A DNA stretch of 64,000 nucleotides from NCBI GenBank assembly GCA_030694465.1, contig JAUXYJ010000002.1, positions 62,001 through 126,000 on the forward strand, given 5' to 3'. Of the stretch, positions 50,811 to 60,741 are shown piece after piece (the stretch's first letter is position 1; every line of letters begins with the position of its first letter). Below the pieces are notes generated by a model that did not search any database, was not told the DNA's origin, and saw only the letters and a program-made list of their open reading frames with translations. The position numbers and the translations under genes were made by a program. The stretch is from Deltaproteobacteria bacterium. Its GTDB lineage: Bacteria; Myxococcota_A; Polyangia; Polyangiales; Ga0077539.

Positions 50811-50886
50811 CCTACGCACAACGAAGCCCAATCGTGCGTCCGTGATCACGAGCTCCCAAGACAACCACCAACCGTGCACACCGTGT

Positions 50887-50902
50887 GTGAACGCTGGTTC
50901 AC
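50887..50902. promoter_or_regulatory. GTGAAC-N4-GTTCAC inverted repeat
   Basis: GTGAACGCTGGTTCAC, perfect 6-base arms around 4 bases, in the 276-base gap between divergent genes (starts 50810 and 51087). The GAAC-N4-GTTC core is the shape of Gram-positive-type LexA boxes, but no SOS gene is adjacent and hexamer arms of this kind arise by chance in this composition. Confidence 0.25.
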
Positions 50903-50951
50903 CGATGGAGTCTCCGTCGCCTAGAGACACCCGAGAGACCGACGATATTCT

Positions 50952-50965
50952 CTGCGAATTTGCAG
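50952..50965. promoter_or_regulatory. CTGC-N6-GCAG inverted repeat
   Basis: CTGCGAATTTGCAG within a longer TCTGC...GCAGA repeat, about 122 bases before the ATG at 51087. Same pattern as at 41063 and 48143. Confidence 0.3.
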
Positions 50966-51086
50966 ATCATTTCGTACGCTCGTACGCTGGCACGGCACCT
51001 GCTAGCCTTACGCAGGTCGTGTCCGTTGCCCGCCGCTGGCCCACACTCGGATCGCCGCTCCGCCCCAAAGGACCCAAGAGCACCCC

Positions 51087-51650
51087 ATGAAAAACCTCTC
51101 TTCTCTCTTTGCCATCGCAGCTCTCACCCTCTCGGCGGCCCACTGTGGCCCGGACAACGGAAGCGGTTTTCTCGTCCAGGGCTCTATCGCAGTGCAGATC
51201 CCGCCCAACACCGCGACCGAAGCCAATACGGGCTTTCAATTTCCGCCACAAACGCGCATCGACCCGACCCTCCCCTCGGGTCGCAGCACGGGCTACGTCG
51301 GGACCTGCACCGTCGGTAGCAACACCCGCAGCCTGACCATCGACCAAATCGGCGGAGACCAAATGGGCCTGCGATCCATCACCGTCTCGATGCCCGACTG
51401 GTCTCAAGACACCTGCACCAACTGCGTTCGCGGCACCGTCACACTCAACGTCGGCGGCACGACCTTCTCGGGCACCGACGATCGCTCCATGGGCGCGAGC
51501 TCTCCCTGCACGTTTACCGCAGCCCGCGTGGGCTCTTTCGGGATGACTCTCGACCTCCGTTGCCCGAGTCTTCAGAGCGCGGGACGTATCGCGGCCCTCA
51601 CAACCAACCTCACGCTCGACGCATGCAACGGCCCCATGACCCGCAACTGA
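51087..51650 (+). CDS. Small exported lipoprotein of unknown function
   Basis: A 187-aa protein with signal MKNLSSLFAIAALTLSAAHC (Cys20, lipobox SAAHC). The mature domain is beta-rich: GFLVQGSIAVQIPPN, TGYVGTCTVGSNTRSLTIDQ, GLRSITVSMPD and RGTVTLNVGGTTFSGTDD. Six cysteines, two in a C-T-N-C motif (SQDTCTNCVRG), suggest disulfides. I recognise no family. The AAAGGA before the ATG is spaced about 15 bases. It is followed by another Cys-rich lipoprotein gene 42 bases downstream, and both may be read together. No link to a pathway is visible. Confidence 0.6.
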   Translation: MKNLSSLFAIAALTLSAAHCGPDNGSGFLVQGSIAVQIPPNTATEANTGFQFPPQTRIDPTLPSGRSTGYVGTCTVGSNTRSLTIDQIGGDQMGLRSITVSMPDWSQDTCTNCVRGTVTLNVGGTTFSGTDDRSMGASSPCTFTAARVGSFGMTLDLRCPSLQSAGRIAALTTNLTLDACNGPMTRN

Positions 51651-51691
51651 GCCCCTGACCGAAGAGCATCCGCGGTACCTTCACGGCCCAT

Positions 51692-52590
51692 ATGCTCACA
51701 CGTCCATGGGGTCTCTTAGGGTGGTGCTTCGTTTGGTTCTTGGGGGCGTGTGGAGCACGCAGCGAGCTCATCGCGCCAGGGGCTGTGGGTGGCCCTGCTG
51801 TGACCGACGCGTGCAGTGCACTCAGCGAGCAAATTTGCACGCGAATCGAGCAATGTAGCCCCGCTACCATGAGCCTTGGGTTTGGCACCGCGCGGGCGTT
51901 TGTCGATCGCGGCGTGTGCGTGCAGCGGCTGCGCCTTGCATGCACTCAGTGGCAAAGCACACCCGACGCCAACGTCACGACAGATGCCCTGCGAGCGTGC
52001 GGGACGCAGTGGCAGGCTCGCGTGTGCGCCGACGCTGTGCTGTCGTTTGGACGCGAGCTCCTTGGGTGTCAGTTTTCACCTGGAAATCGTCTCGCCAACG
52101 CAAACTGTGCGAGCGACGCTCAGTGTGCCTCGTTGAGCTGCTCCGAGGGCCGCGGGTCGCAGTGCGGCCGCTGTGCATCGTCGGGGCTCACGGGCATCAC
52201 GACGCAGCCCAACGACCCCTGTGTTCGTGGCACCCTGTGTAGCCAAGGCCAAGAGTGCATCGAGGGACGCTGCCGATGGAGTTCGATCGAGTCTGAGCCC
52301 TGCGGAACGTGCGTTTATTCTAGCCCGATTTCGTGTGTTTCTGGGCGTTGTCTCGCGCAGCCTATCGCGCGCGCCGGGGCCTCGTGCGGAAACGTGAGCG
52401 GCCCAGCGACCGAGCGCCCCCTCGCGTGTGAGCCCGGCGCTGATTGCGTAAACCGCAATGACTTTGGCGCAGGACGCTGCGGAGCTTTTCTTGCAGACGG
52501 GGCCCCGTGCACGGGCTCTGATGGCGCTCCGTGCCAGTTTCCGGCCCAGTGCCTCCGCGGTCGATGCACGCTCCCTTCGCAAGACTGCCG

Positions 52591-52594
<4 letters not shown>
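51692..52594 (+). CDS. Cys-rich lipoprotein, Dickkopf-like modules
   Basis: A 300-aa lipoprotein whose signal ends WFLGAC (Cys20). The mature protein has more than 25 cysteines. After an N-terminal helical part (ACSALSEQICTRIEQCSP) come short modules with the pattern C-x-S-D-x-Q-C-x-S-L-x-C (NANCASDAQCASLSC) and PCVRGTLCSQGQECIEGRC, as in the Dickkopf-N-terminal-like Cys-rich domain common in Myxococcota lipoproteins, then CQFPAQCLRGRCTLP. Disulfide-stabilised surface or extracellular role is likely. Function unknown. Its stop overlaps the convergent gene at 52591 by four bases. Confidence 0.66.
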
Positions 52595-53843
<1,249 letters not shown>

Positions 53844-53955
53844 TCACGGCACACACGGAGAGAGCCCGGCTATGTAGAAGCTTCACACCGTTGCGTCAAT
53901 CGCCACGCGATGTTCGCACGCGCTGCACAGCCCCTGTGACGCCCCTCGTGACGCT

Positions 53956-53989
53956 CCCCGATGGGTCCCTCACAGAAGGGACCGAGGGG
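53956..53989 (-). terminator. Hairpin after the 56-aa gene
   Basis: GGTCCCT (53964-53970) pairs with AGGGACC (53977-53983) over a 6-base loop, with an outer CCCC/GGGG stem (53956-53959, 53986-53989). On the minus strand it begins 2 bases after the stop of the gene at 53992-54162. No T run follows, so intrinsic termination is only likely. Confidence 0.5.
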
Positions 53990-53991
53990 GC

Positions 53992-54162
53992 TTACAGATC
54001 AACGATCACAACCCTGTTGGGCTCTTCTTCTTCGATCGCGGGCTTGGGTTGCTTTGGGTAATTCGAAGGCAGCGGGAGCTCAAGAACAGGCTGCTCCATC
54101 TGCTGCTGGCGCTGTTGTTCTTCTCTGCGTCGAATCTGCTCGATGATGAATGGTGGAAGCAT
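53992..54162 (-). CDS. Small conserved protein, MLPPFIIEQI type
   Basis: A 56-aa protein: it begins MLPPFIIEQIRRREEQQRQ, continues with a Glu/Gln-rich helix, then LELPLP and a Pro/Lys spacer, and ends EEEEPNRVVIVDL. From memory this fits a short protein seen in many deltaproteobacterial and Myxococcota genomes, usually called hypothetical. The two ends (hydrophobic helix starter and V-V-I-V-D-L tail) are the conserved parts. The composition and the reading frame on the minus strand with a clean ATG and stop make it a real gene. No signal peptide; its role is unknown. A hairpin lies directly after the stop. Confidence 0.75.
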   Translation of the reverse strand: MLPPFIIEQIRRREEQQRQQQMEQPVLELPLPSNYPKQPKPAIEEEEPNRVVIVDL

Positions 54163-54440
54163 CACAACACTTTCATGGTTGGCAGACCGTCTTAGAGGGA
54201 TCTCTGCGCGAATTCGCCGACATTACAACTAAGATGCAGAGCAGTAGAAACCGTTTTGCAGTGGATTGAGAACTTTGTGCCCTCGTTCGAGTCTACGCTG
54301 ACCACTCGACGAGAGCACGCATTGGAGATATCGCGCCCAGAACAATCAGAGTCAAGCCTGCTGCGGCACGATTGGGACGCGTTGTACGCACCACGCAGAC
54401 CGCCTCATCAAAGTGACACGTGCCCCCGCGGAGAGCCCCA

Positions 54441-55700
54441 GTGACAGCAACCCTACTGCGTTTTGCGTGCGTTCTTTGCACGCTGCTGCTCTCCGCGGCC
54501 CTCGCCTCGCCTGCGATCGCGCAGAGCACCAACGACTACGACCCACAATCGACCGCGTGGAATGGCTTGGTGGAGGTCGTCCGAATCGCTCAACAAGCGC
54601 ACGTCGAGCTGCGCCCGTCGGCCGAGCTCGATTGGTCGTTGGTCCGTCGTGGTGACGCGCTGCTCGTGCTCTATCCCTTGAGCAGCGTGGATCTTGACGA
54701 GCTCTCGGCATTTCTAGAAGACGGCGGTCGCTTGGCGTTGCTCGATGATTTTGGATCCTCGAGTCCGCTGCTGCGATGGTTTCAGGTGACGCGCAGTGAG
54801 GCAGTGCAGGGCACGCTGAGATCATCCCAGTTGCCTGGTTTTTATGTGGCCATGCGACGAGGGGACCACCTCCTTGGCGAACAGGTCGACAGCGTGATTA
54901 CCAACGAGCCCGTGGTCCTACGACACCCTCGGTTGGCCCCCGTGTTTGCACTCGATGAGGCCGGCACGCAGGGCGTCGTGCTGGCTGGGCAAGTGGGCCA
55001 GGGGCGCCTGGTGCTCGGGGGCGACCCGAGCATCTTGATTAACTCGATGCTGCGCTTTCGAGGCAACCGCCAGTTCGCCAGCAACCTGCTGACCTACCTC
55101 GCGTCGTCGGGCGGGCGCATTCACTTAGTTCACGGGCGATTTTCCAGCCGAAATAGCTACGAAGGAACCAACGCCCGCAGACGCTCTCCGCTCAAGACGT
55201 TGTCCAAGCAGCTCGACCGCTCGTTGCTCCAGCTCTCCGCCGCGTTTGCCAAGCCCCCCGTGCTGACCTTGCTTGCACTCCTCGCGGTCCTATTGGTCTC
55301 TATCGCGTTCGCGACGCGCATGTGGGGATCGCGCCCTTCGGACCGATTTGGCCCCATTTCGCCCCCGGGCCCGATGGCGGGCGCAGCCAATAAAGCCCTG
55401 CTTTTCACAAGAAAAAAAGCCAACTTACTCTACCCCACGTTGCTCCTTCGCCGCGTCCTTGAGCGCTCGATCCTTCAGCGGCTTGGCCTGCGTCCACCGG
55501 TAGACCTCTCTGTAGCGATCACGCGCGCCGAATCCCTCCTCGCGCCCGAGCGGCGAGAATCACTGCGAGCGGTTCTGCGAGAGCTCAATGAGCTGGCCGA
55601 ACGTGTCGAAGCGCGGGGTCGCGTTCGCGTGTCGCTCAAGCGGTTCGTCTCCCTCTGGCGGCAGATCTCTGCCATCCTCGCGGACCTCTCTACGCCATGA
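54441..55700 (+). CDS. DUF4350-type membrane protein of a MoxR operon
   Basis: A 419-aa protein starting at GTG 54441 with GGAG 7 bases upstream (a GTG at 54420 is the alternative). A Sec signal (LRFACVLCTLLLSAALASPAIA) is followed by a periplasmic domain: GDALLVLYPLSSVDLDELSA, EDGGRLALLDDFGSSSPLL, QGRLVLGGDPSILINSMLR, NRQFASNLLTYLA, the GATase-like DUF4350 plan. A membrane segment (VLTLLALLAVLLVSIAFATRM) and a helical cytosolic tail follow. DUF4350 genes usually neighbour MoxR and DUF58 genes, and do so here. The role in that complex is unknown. The stop overlaps the next ATG (ATGA). Confidence 0.78.
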   Translation: MTATLLRFACVLCTLLLSAALASPAIAQSTNDYDPQSTAWNGLVEVVRIAQQAHVELRPSAELDWSLVRRGDALLVLYPLSSVDLDELSAFLEDGGRLALLDDFGSSSPLLRWFQVTRSEAVQGTLRSSQLPGFYVAMRRGDHLLGEQVDSVITNEPVVLRHPRLAPVFALDEAGTQGVVLAGQVGQGRLVLGGDPSILINSMLRFRGNRQFASNLLTYLASSGGRIHLVHGRFSSRNSYEGTNARRRSPLKTLSKQLDRSLLQLSAAFAKPPVLTLLALLAVLLVSIAFATRMWGSRPSDRFGPISPPGPMAGAANKALLFTRKKANLLYPTLLLRRVLERSILQRLGLRPPVDLSVAITRAESLLAPERRESLRAVLRELNELAERVEARGRVRVSLKRFVSLWRQISAILADLSTP

Positions 55701-56725
55701 GCTCTGATCCCCCTCCGTCGCCCGATCTGCGGGCCGAGCGCATCGCCCGAGCAGGTGAGCGCGTCCGTAGTCTGCTCGATGAAGTGCGTCGTTGTTTTGT
55801 GGGCCCCGCAGAGATCCCCGAACGCATTGTCGCCTGTCTTTTGGCACGCGGACATGTGCTCCTTGAGGGCGTCCCAGGGGTCGCAAAGACCACCCTCATT
55901 CGGGCATTTGCGATGGGCATCGGCGCGAATTTTAAGCGCATTCAGTTTACGCCGGACCTGTTGCCCAGCGACATCACCGGGACGTACGTGATCACCCGAG
56001 ACGGTGGCTTCTCGCTCCGCAAAGGGCCCGTGTTTGCGCACGTGGTGCTCGGGGACGAGATCAATCGAGCGCCTGCAAAAACGCAGTCCGCTTTGCTTGA
56101 GGCCATGCAAGAGAGCCAGGTCACCATCGACGGAGAGTCCCACACGCTCGCCGCCCCGTTCTTTGTCCTCGCGACGCAAAACCCGATCGAGCAAGAGGGG
56201 ACGTACCCGCTGCCCGAGGCGCAGGTCGATCGCTTTCTCATGCGGATCACCGTGGGATATCCCACGCCAACCGAAGAGCTGCAGATCCTCAAGACCTACA
56301 CCCGCGGTACACCCGAGGCGCGCCCTGTGCTCTCTCCCGAAGAGACCACGTGGCTCCAAGCGCGCGCGGACGAGGTCTTTGTCGACGATGAGATCTACGC
56401 GTACGCGGTCGGGCTCGCGGGCTACACTCGAAATCATCCGCGCGTATCGCTCGGCGCCTCTCCGCGTGGCTCGCTTGGGCTCATCGTGGCGGCACGCGCG
56501 CAGGCGATTATCGAGAACCGCGACTACGTGATCCCTGACGATCTTCGCAAGCTCGCGGCCGTCGTGTTGGTGCATCGGTTGCTCTTGTCGCCAGAGGCCG
56601 AAGCCGAGGGAATTTCGCGAGAAGACATCGTGCGTGAGGCCATCGAGCGCGTGCCCTATCGTCGCAGCGAAGCGCGCGCGGCGAGCCCAACGTTTGGCGC
56701 AACCGTCGCGTCCCGCGAGGGTTGA
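55697..56725 (+). CDS. MoxR-family AAA+ ATPase
   Basis: A 342-aa ATPase. Walker A is LEGVPGVAKTTLIRAFA (GVPGVAKT), followed by RIQFTPDLLPSDITG, Walker B VVLGDEINRAPAKTQSALLEAMQE, sensor 1 FFVLATQNPIEQEGTYPLPEAQVDRF, and the C-terminal lid with SPRGSLGLIVAARA. MoxR proteins act as chaperones that activate von Willebrand-type or metal-containing partners. The ATG at 55697 overlaps the DUF4350 stop, and the DUF58 gene begins directly after the stop, so the three are translated together. Length and motifs are complete. Confidence 0.95.
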   Translation: MSSDPPPSPDLRAERIARAGERVRSLLDEVRRCFVGPAEIPERIVACLLARGHVLLEGVPGVAKTTLIRAFAMGIGANFKRIQFTPDLLPSDITGTYVITRDGGFSLRKGPVFAHVVLGDEINRAPAKTQSALLEAMQESQVTIDGESHTLAAPFFVLATQNPIEQEGTYPLPEAQVDRFLMRITVGYPTPTEELQILKTYTRGTPEARPVLSPEETTWLQARADEVFVDDEIYAYAVGLAGYTRNHPRVSLGASPRGSLGLIVAARAQAIIENRDYVIPDDLRKLAAVVLVHRLLLSPEAEAEGISREDIVREAIERVPYRRSEARAASPTFGATVASREG

Positions 56726-58321
56726 ATGCCCTCGCTTAGCGCGACCGGAAAGCTGAGCCTCCTGGGCGGTGTGACCTTCGCGCTAGGGGGACTCCTCGGC
56801 GCGGTCGACGCGCTCACGACGGCGGGCACGACGGTGCTCGCAGGGCTCGGGTTTGCGTGGGCGCTGACTGTGCCATTGCCCCGGAGGATGCGTCGCGAAC
56901 GTCTGGAATTTTCTTGGTGGATCGTCGAAGGGGTCCGCCGCGCGGATCACCCGGTGACCGTCCGAGTCGCGCTTCGCAATCCGACCGATCGCACGCTGAC
57001 GCTGGGGGCGCCAAGGTTGTCTCTCTCACCTGGGCTCAGGCACGCACGGTGGAAGGGATCTCGCGTCGAAATACCTGCCAAAAAGCAGGGAATTTTTGAT
57101 CTTGAGGTGCGCCCAGGTCACGCCGGACGGCACGTGCTCCACGGCGCGTGGCTCACCTTGGGCGGTCCCTTGGGGTTGACCTGGGCTCCCTTGTATTTTC
57201 CTAACCCGTTGGTGCTCGAGGTGGGTCCACGCTCGGCCACGGCGAGCTTTCGGCGCACAACCGCGAGACCGCAGCCGTCCTCGAAGGTCGGTCGCTCGAC
57301 CCGCCGCGAGGGCGAAGGCGCCGAAATCCGTGAACTTCGTGAACATCAGCCCGGCGATCCATTTCACCGCATCGCGTGGAAGGCCACTGCGCGACGTGGT
57401 CGCTTGATGGTCCGCGAGACCGAAGACGACGCGCAGACCACACGCGTGATTGTGCTCGATGCGGGGCCTGCCATGCGCGGAGACCTCCGCGGTGGCTCGA
57501 AGCTTGACTACGCGACAGAGCTCATCGCGCAGGCTTGCAAGCTCTCTGCGATCGCCGGAGACCCTCTGGGGTTGATCGCATTCGACACGAGAATCACTGC
57601 GATTGTGCAGCCAAGTTCGCAGCCGTCTCATTTTCAGTCGCTGTTGTCGCAGTCCCTTGAGCAGCGGATGCTCGTCGACGAAGACCTCACCGACGTGGAC
57701 GACGAGCAGCTCGAAGAGCTCATCGCGCGGTATTTTCGCGAGCAAGAAGGCTTGATCATTCGCACCGGAGTAGGTGGGCGCGAGCGCTTGGCGCAGGTCG
57801 CTGCCGAGGCCACGCGGCGCGACCCGCTGATGCGGATTCCGGTGCGCGCCAAGGACGAGACCGCGAGGATTTTGCGTGCTTTTTGCCGCGCTCGGGCGAT
57901 CCCTCTGCCCTTGCGATACGACAGCAGCGGCGCCACACGCCTGCGCGGACTCGAGGCCGCGATGCGCGCCGCCACAGAGAATGCTCGCGAGCCCAGGACC
58001 GTGATTGTGCTCTCTGATCTTGACCCATTCGATGATGGCGACGCGCTTCGGTCAGCGTTTTCGACGGGTCAAGGACGGGGACGACGACACCGCGTGACCG
58101 TGGTCGCGCCGATGGGCGGAGACTTCGTACCGACGAGCGACAAGCGAGACGCGTCGACCATTCGGGATGCGCTCTTGCAAGACGAAAGACTACGGGTCGA
58201 AGGGCTCCGGCATGGGCTCTCGAAAGTGGGCGTTCCCTTGTATTTTGCAGACAAAAGAAACCCATTTGCACACTGGCTAGCGCGCGCTTCGGCACCCCGA
58301 ATTGCGCAGAAACGACGATGA
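56726..58321 (+). CDS. DUF58-domain protein
   Basis: A 531-aa protein with two N-terminal hydrophobic segments (LSLLGGVTFALGGLLGAVDAL and AGTTVLAGLGFAWALTVPL), a beta-sandwich (RVALRNPTDRTLTLGAP) and the DUF58 core: GEGAEIRELREHQPGDPFHR then IAWKATARRGRLMVRETEDD, followed by a vWA-like part (IVLDAGPAMRG, MIDAS-like D-x-G). DUF58 proteins are usual partners of MoxR ATPases, and the gene starts immediately at the MoxR stop. The C-terminal half, with VIVLSDLDPFDDGDAL, is longer than in most members. Its stop overlaps the rsmA start. Role likely in envelope or complex assembly. Confidence 0.86.
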   Translation: MPSLSATGKLSLLGGVTFALGGLLGAVDALTTAGTTVLAGLGFAWALTVPLPRRMRRERLEFSWWIVEGVRRADHPVTVRVALRNPTDRTLTLGAPRLSLSPGLRHARWKGSRVEIPAKKQGIFDLEVRPGHAGRHVLHGAWLTLGGPLGLTWAPLYFPNPLVLEVGPRSATASFRRTTARPQPSSKVGRSTRREGEGAEIRELREHQPGDPFHRIAWKATARRGRLMVRETEDDAQTTRVIVLDAGPAMRGDLRGGSKLDYATELIAQACKLSAIAGDPLGLIAFDTRITAIVQPSSQPSHFQSLLSQSLEQRMLVDEDLTDVDDEQLEELIARYFREQEGLIIRTGVGGRERLAQVAAEATRRDPLMRIPVRAKDETARILRAFCRARAIPLPLRYDSSGATRLRGLEAAMRAATENAREPRTVIVLSDLDPFDDGDALRSAFSTGQGRGRRHRVTVVAPMGGDFVPTSDKRDASTIRDALLQDERLRVEGLRHGLSKVGVPLYFADKRNPFAHWLARASAPRIAQKRR

Positions 58322-59160
58322 TGGATTACGGTGATTTTGAAGACCCGCGAGGATTTTTGTCGCGGCATGGGCTCTGGCCCAAGGACTCGTTTGGGCAGAA
58401 TTTTTTGGTCGCACCTCCCGTCGCCCAGTCCATCGTAAAAGCCGTCGACCCGCGCGAAGACGAGCACATCATCGAGGTAGGCACAGGCCCTGGGACGCTC
58501 GCAAAAATGCTGGCTCCTCGCGCGAAGCATGTGCTCGCGATTGAGCGCGATCGCGAAATGGTCGCTGCCCTGCGCGCCGAGACCCTGGCGCCCAACATCG
58601 AGATCCTCGAGGCCGACGCCGCGCAGTTTGACTACGCGGCAGCGTGCGCAAAAGCACCGACCTCGATTGTGGGCAACCTGCCCTACCAAATTACGGGCCG
58701 ACTGCTGCGCGTGTTTTTGGCGCCTCCCGTGCAATGGCGCGTGGCGGTCTTGATGGTGCAAAAAGAGGTCGCCCTGCGATTGTGTGCGGTCCCAGGTGGA
58801 GACGACTGGGGCGTTTTGTCTGTGTTTACGCAGGCAGCGTGCACCGTCACCAAGGTGTGCGACGCGAGCCCACGGTGCTTTCACCCTGCCCCGAGGGTCG
58901 TGAGCACCGTCGTGCGATTGACCCCTCGCCCAGAGCCCTTGGCACGAGAGACCGAGGCCTTCGCCAAAGTTGTTCACGCGGTGTTCGCAGCGCGAAGAAA
59001 GACTGTCCTCAATGGCCTCGCGCCGATCGCGCCCGGAGGCAAAGATGCCGCCCGAGCAGCGCTCGCGGCCGTCTCCATCGATCCGCAGTTGCGCCCCGAG
59101 ACGCTCTCGATTCAACAGCTCGGCGCGTTGACCGAGGCGCTCTTTGGGACGACCCCCTAA
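58318..59160 (+). CDS. rsmA: 16S rRNA adenine dimethyltransferase
   Basis: A 280-aa KsgA/RsmA. Motif X is FGQNFLV; motif I IIEVGTGPGTLAKML (SAM binding), motif II VLAIERDREM, and motif IV NLPYQITGRLL (catalytic N-L-P-Y). VLMVQKEVALRL and CFHPAPRVVSTVVRLTP complete the family signature. It dimethylates two adjacent adenines in the 3' loop of 16S rRNA (A1518/A1519 in E. coli numbering) during 30S maturation. The ATG at 58318 overlaps the DUF58 stop by four bases (ATGA), so an essential-type ribosome gene is coupled to the MoxR operon. Length is normal. Confidence 0.95.
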   Translation: MMDYGDFEDPRGFLSRHGLWPKDSFGQNFLVAPPVAQSIVKAVDPREDEHIIEVGTGPGTLAKMLAPRAKHVLAIERDREMVAALRAETLAPNIEILEADAAQFDYAAACAKAPTSIVGNLPYQITGRLLRVFLAPPVQWRVAVLMVQKEVALRLCAVPGGDDWGVLSVFTQAACTVTKVCDASPRCFHPAPRVVSTVVRLTPRPEPLARETEAFAKVVHAVFAARRKTVLNGLAPIAPGGKDAARAALAAVSIDPQLRPETLSIQQLGALTEALFGTTP

Positions 59161-59191
59161 CCTCGCTCTATCGTGCCCAGCGCGCTTGTGT

Positions 59192-59254
59192 GACAGCGAA
59201 TTTTATTAGCATTTTTGCAGCATTTTCTAAGAACCGTTCTCGAGCCTCGCTGTC
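59192..59254. repeat. 8-bp inverted repeat around a 47-nt loop, before the AgmX-like gene
   Basis: GACAGCGA (59192-59199) and TCGCTGTC (59247-59254) flank an AT-rich stretch with ATTTTTGCAG. It lies between rsmA and the ATG at 59264. It could form a leader stem or hold a promoter. No known element is recognised. Confidence 0.25.
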
Positions 59255-59263
59255 AGATCGTCC

Positions 59264-60718
59264 ATGAGCAAGACGAACCACGGGGCGGCCGGGGCGATGA
59301 CACGAGCGATGACTGCGGCCACCCAAACTACGGCGCGCCGCAAGGTGTTGCGCGTTGGGCTAATTGAGGGAGCGGCGATCACCGAAGAGCGCGTGTTTGA
59401 TGGCCAGCACACGGTGACCATCGGCGCGGATTCGGGAGCGACTTTTACCGTCGAATCTAAGCACGACACCGCGAGCGTGGTGCTCTTTCGCCCGCTCCGT
59501 GACGGACGCTGGGAGCTCGTGCTCAACGACTCGCTCTCAGGGCGCGTTCTCTTGGACGGATCACTCCAGACTGTCGAGTCGCTGCGGACGCAAGGGCTGC
59601 GCGCGGTGGCCCTCCACGACAACACCCGGGGGCGGCTGCTCTTCGAAGGCTGCGCCGTGTTGTTTCAGTTCGTCGACGCGCTGCCAGTGGCACCTCGGTC
59701 ACAGCTCCCGAGCGCGATCAAGCGCAACGCGCTCAGCGACCTCGACTGGACCTACAGCGCGTGCCTCGCGGGCTTTCTTACGCTCGCTTTTAGCGGCATG
59801 GGCTACGTCGAGTTTGGCTACGACCCCATCGCGAGCGAGCTGTTTGATCTTCAGGCCGAGGTGCGCCGAGTTCAGCTCGCTGCGGCCCCGGCGGCAGAGC
59901 CTGGGCCCCCACCCGTAAACAACAACGAGCAGGCCGCAGAGGCTCCCCAGGGGCCCACAGCGCCTGGGCGCACTGCCGCGCGTCGGTATGGCCCTCCGTA
60001 CCCCTCTGCGGGCCGCCCAGCGAGCCATTCAGCGAGCACGACCAACACCGCGGCGGTCCAAGCAGAGCGCGCAGCCGACGCCGCCCTGCGTGCCCTTGCA
60101 AACAGCAGCGAGTTTCAGAGCCTCGTCAACGCGACGCAGACCGGGCACGGCTCGGCCCTCGCGCGCATTGCCAATGGACAAGGGCTTATGACCGGAAGCA
60201 CCGAAGCCCTGCAAAATGTCACAGGGATCACCAACAACGAGCGCAACGGAGGCGTCCGTCGCACGGGACTTTTGGCCTCTACGGGCCCCGCTGGGCAGCG
60301 GCTCGGCATCAGCGCAACCGCGCAGAATCACGGCAACGAAATCGGCACGAGCGACACGCCACGCGAAGAGCGCGTCATCACGACTCGGGTGTCCATGGGC
60401 TCGATAGAGACCGACGTGCCATCGGGACCTGAGATGCCAACGGACGAAATCGCCCGGGTTTTTCGCCAGAATCTCAGCGCCATTCGGAGCTGTTACACCA
60501 TGGGCCTGCGCAACAATCCCTCACTGCAGGGGCGCGTCTCGATTGTGTTCTCTGTGGGCACGAGCGGGCGTGTCCTCGGCGCGGTCGCGGTCAGCGGGCT
60601 GACCAATGGCGACGACGTGCACCAGTGCATTGGCAACCGTGTGCAACGGTATGTGTTTCCGCAGCTTCGAGAGCGCGTCGAGGTCGGTTTTCCGGTGGTA
60701 CTGATTCCGGGGCAGTGA
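59264..60718 (+). CDS. AgmX/PglI-type TonB-like protein
   Basis: A 484-aa protein. An N-terminal beta domain (about residues 28-140; VLRVGLIEGAAITEERVFD, HTVTIGADSGATFTV, WELVLNDSLSGRVLLDG) resembles the FHA-like domain usual at the start of these proteins. A membrane segment follows (LAGFLTLAFSGMGYVEFG), then an Ala/Pro-rich spacer, and a C-terminal domain with EIARVFRQNLSAIRSCYTMG, LQGRVSIVFSVGTSGRVLGA and CIGNRVQRYVFPQ. That C-terminus is the AgmX/PglI domain of myxobacterial motility and TonB-like proteins (R-x-C-Y followed by I-x-x-x-G). It probably spans the periplasm. It is coupled to the M19 gene downstream. Confidence 0.8.
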   Translation: MSKTNHGAAGAMTRAMTAATQTTARRKVLRVGLIEGAAITEERVFDGQHTVTIGADSGATFTVESKHDTASVVLFRPLRDGRWELVLNDSLSGRVLLDGSLQTVESLRTQGLRAVALHDNTRGRLLFEGCAVLFQFVDALPVAPRSQLPSAIKRNALSDLDWTYSACLAGFLTLAFSGMGYVEFGYDPIASELFDLQAEVRRVQLAAAPAAEPGPPPVNNNEQAAEAPQGPTAPGRTAARRYGPPYPSAGRPASHSASTTNTAAVQAERAADAALRALANSSEFQSLVNATQTGHGSALARIANGQGLMTGSTEALQNVTGITNNERNGGVRRTGLLASTGPAGQRLGISATAQNHGNEIGTSDTPREERVITTRVSMGSIETDVPSGPEMPTDEIARVFRQNLSAIRSCYTMGLRNNPSLQGRVSIVFSVGTSGRVLGAVAVSGLTNGDDVHQCIGNRVQRYVFPQLRERVEVGFPVVLIPGQ

Positions 60719-60741
60719 GGGCCGGGGTTAGGGCGTGTACG

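Noticed and set aside
50887-50902. LexA box (GAAC-N4-GTTC)
   Set aside because: The shape fits the Gram-positive-type box, but neither neighbouring gene has an SOS role and such arms arise by chance here. Kept only as a low-confidence site.
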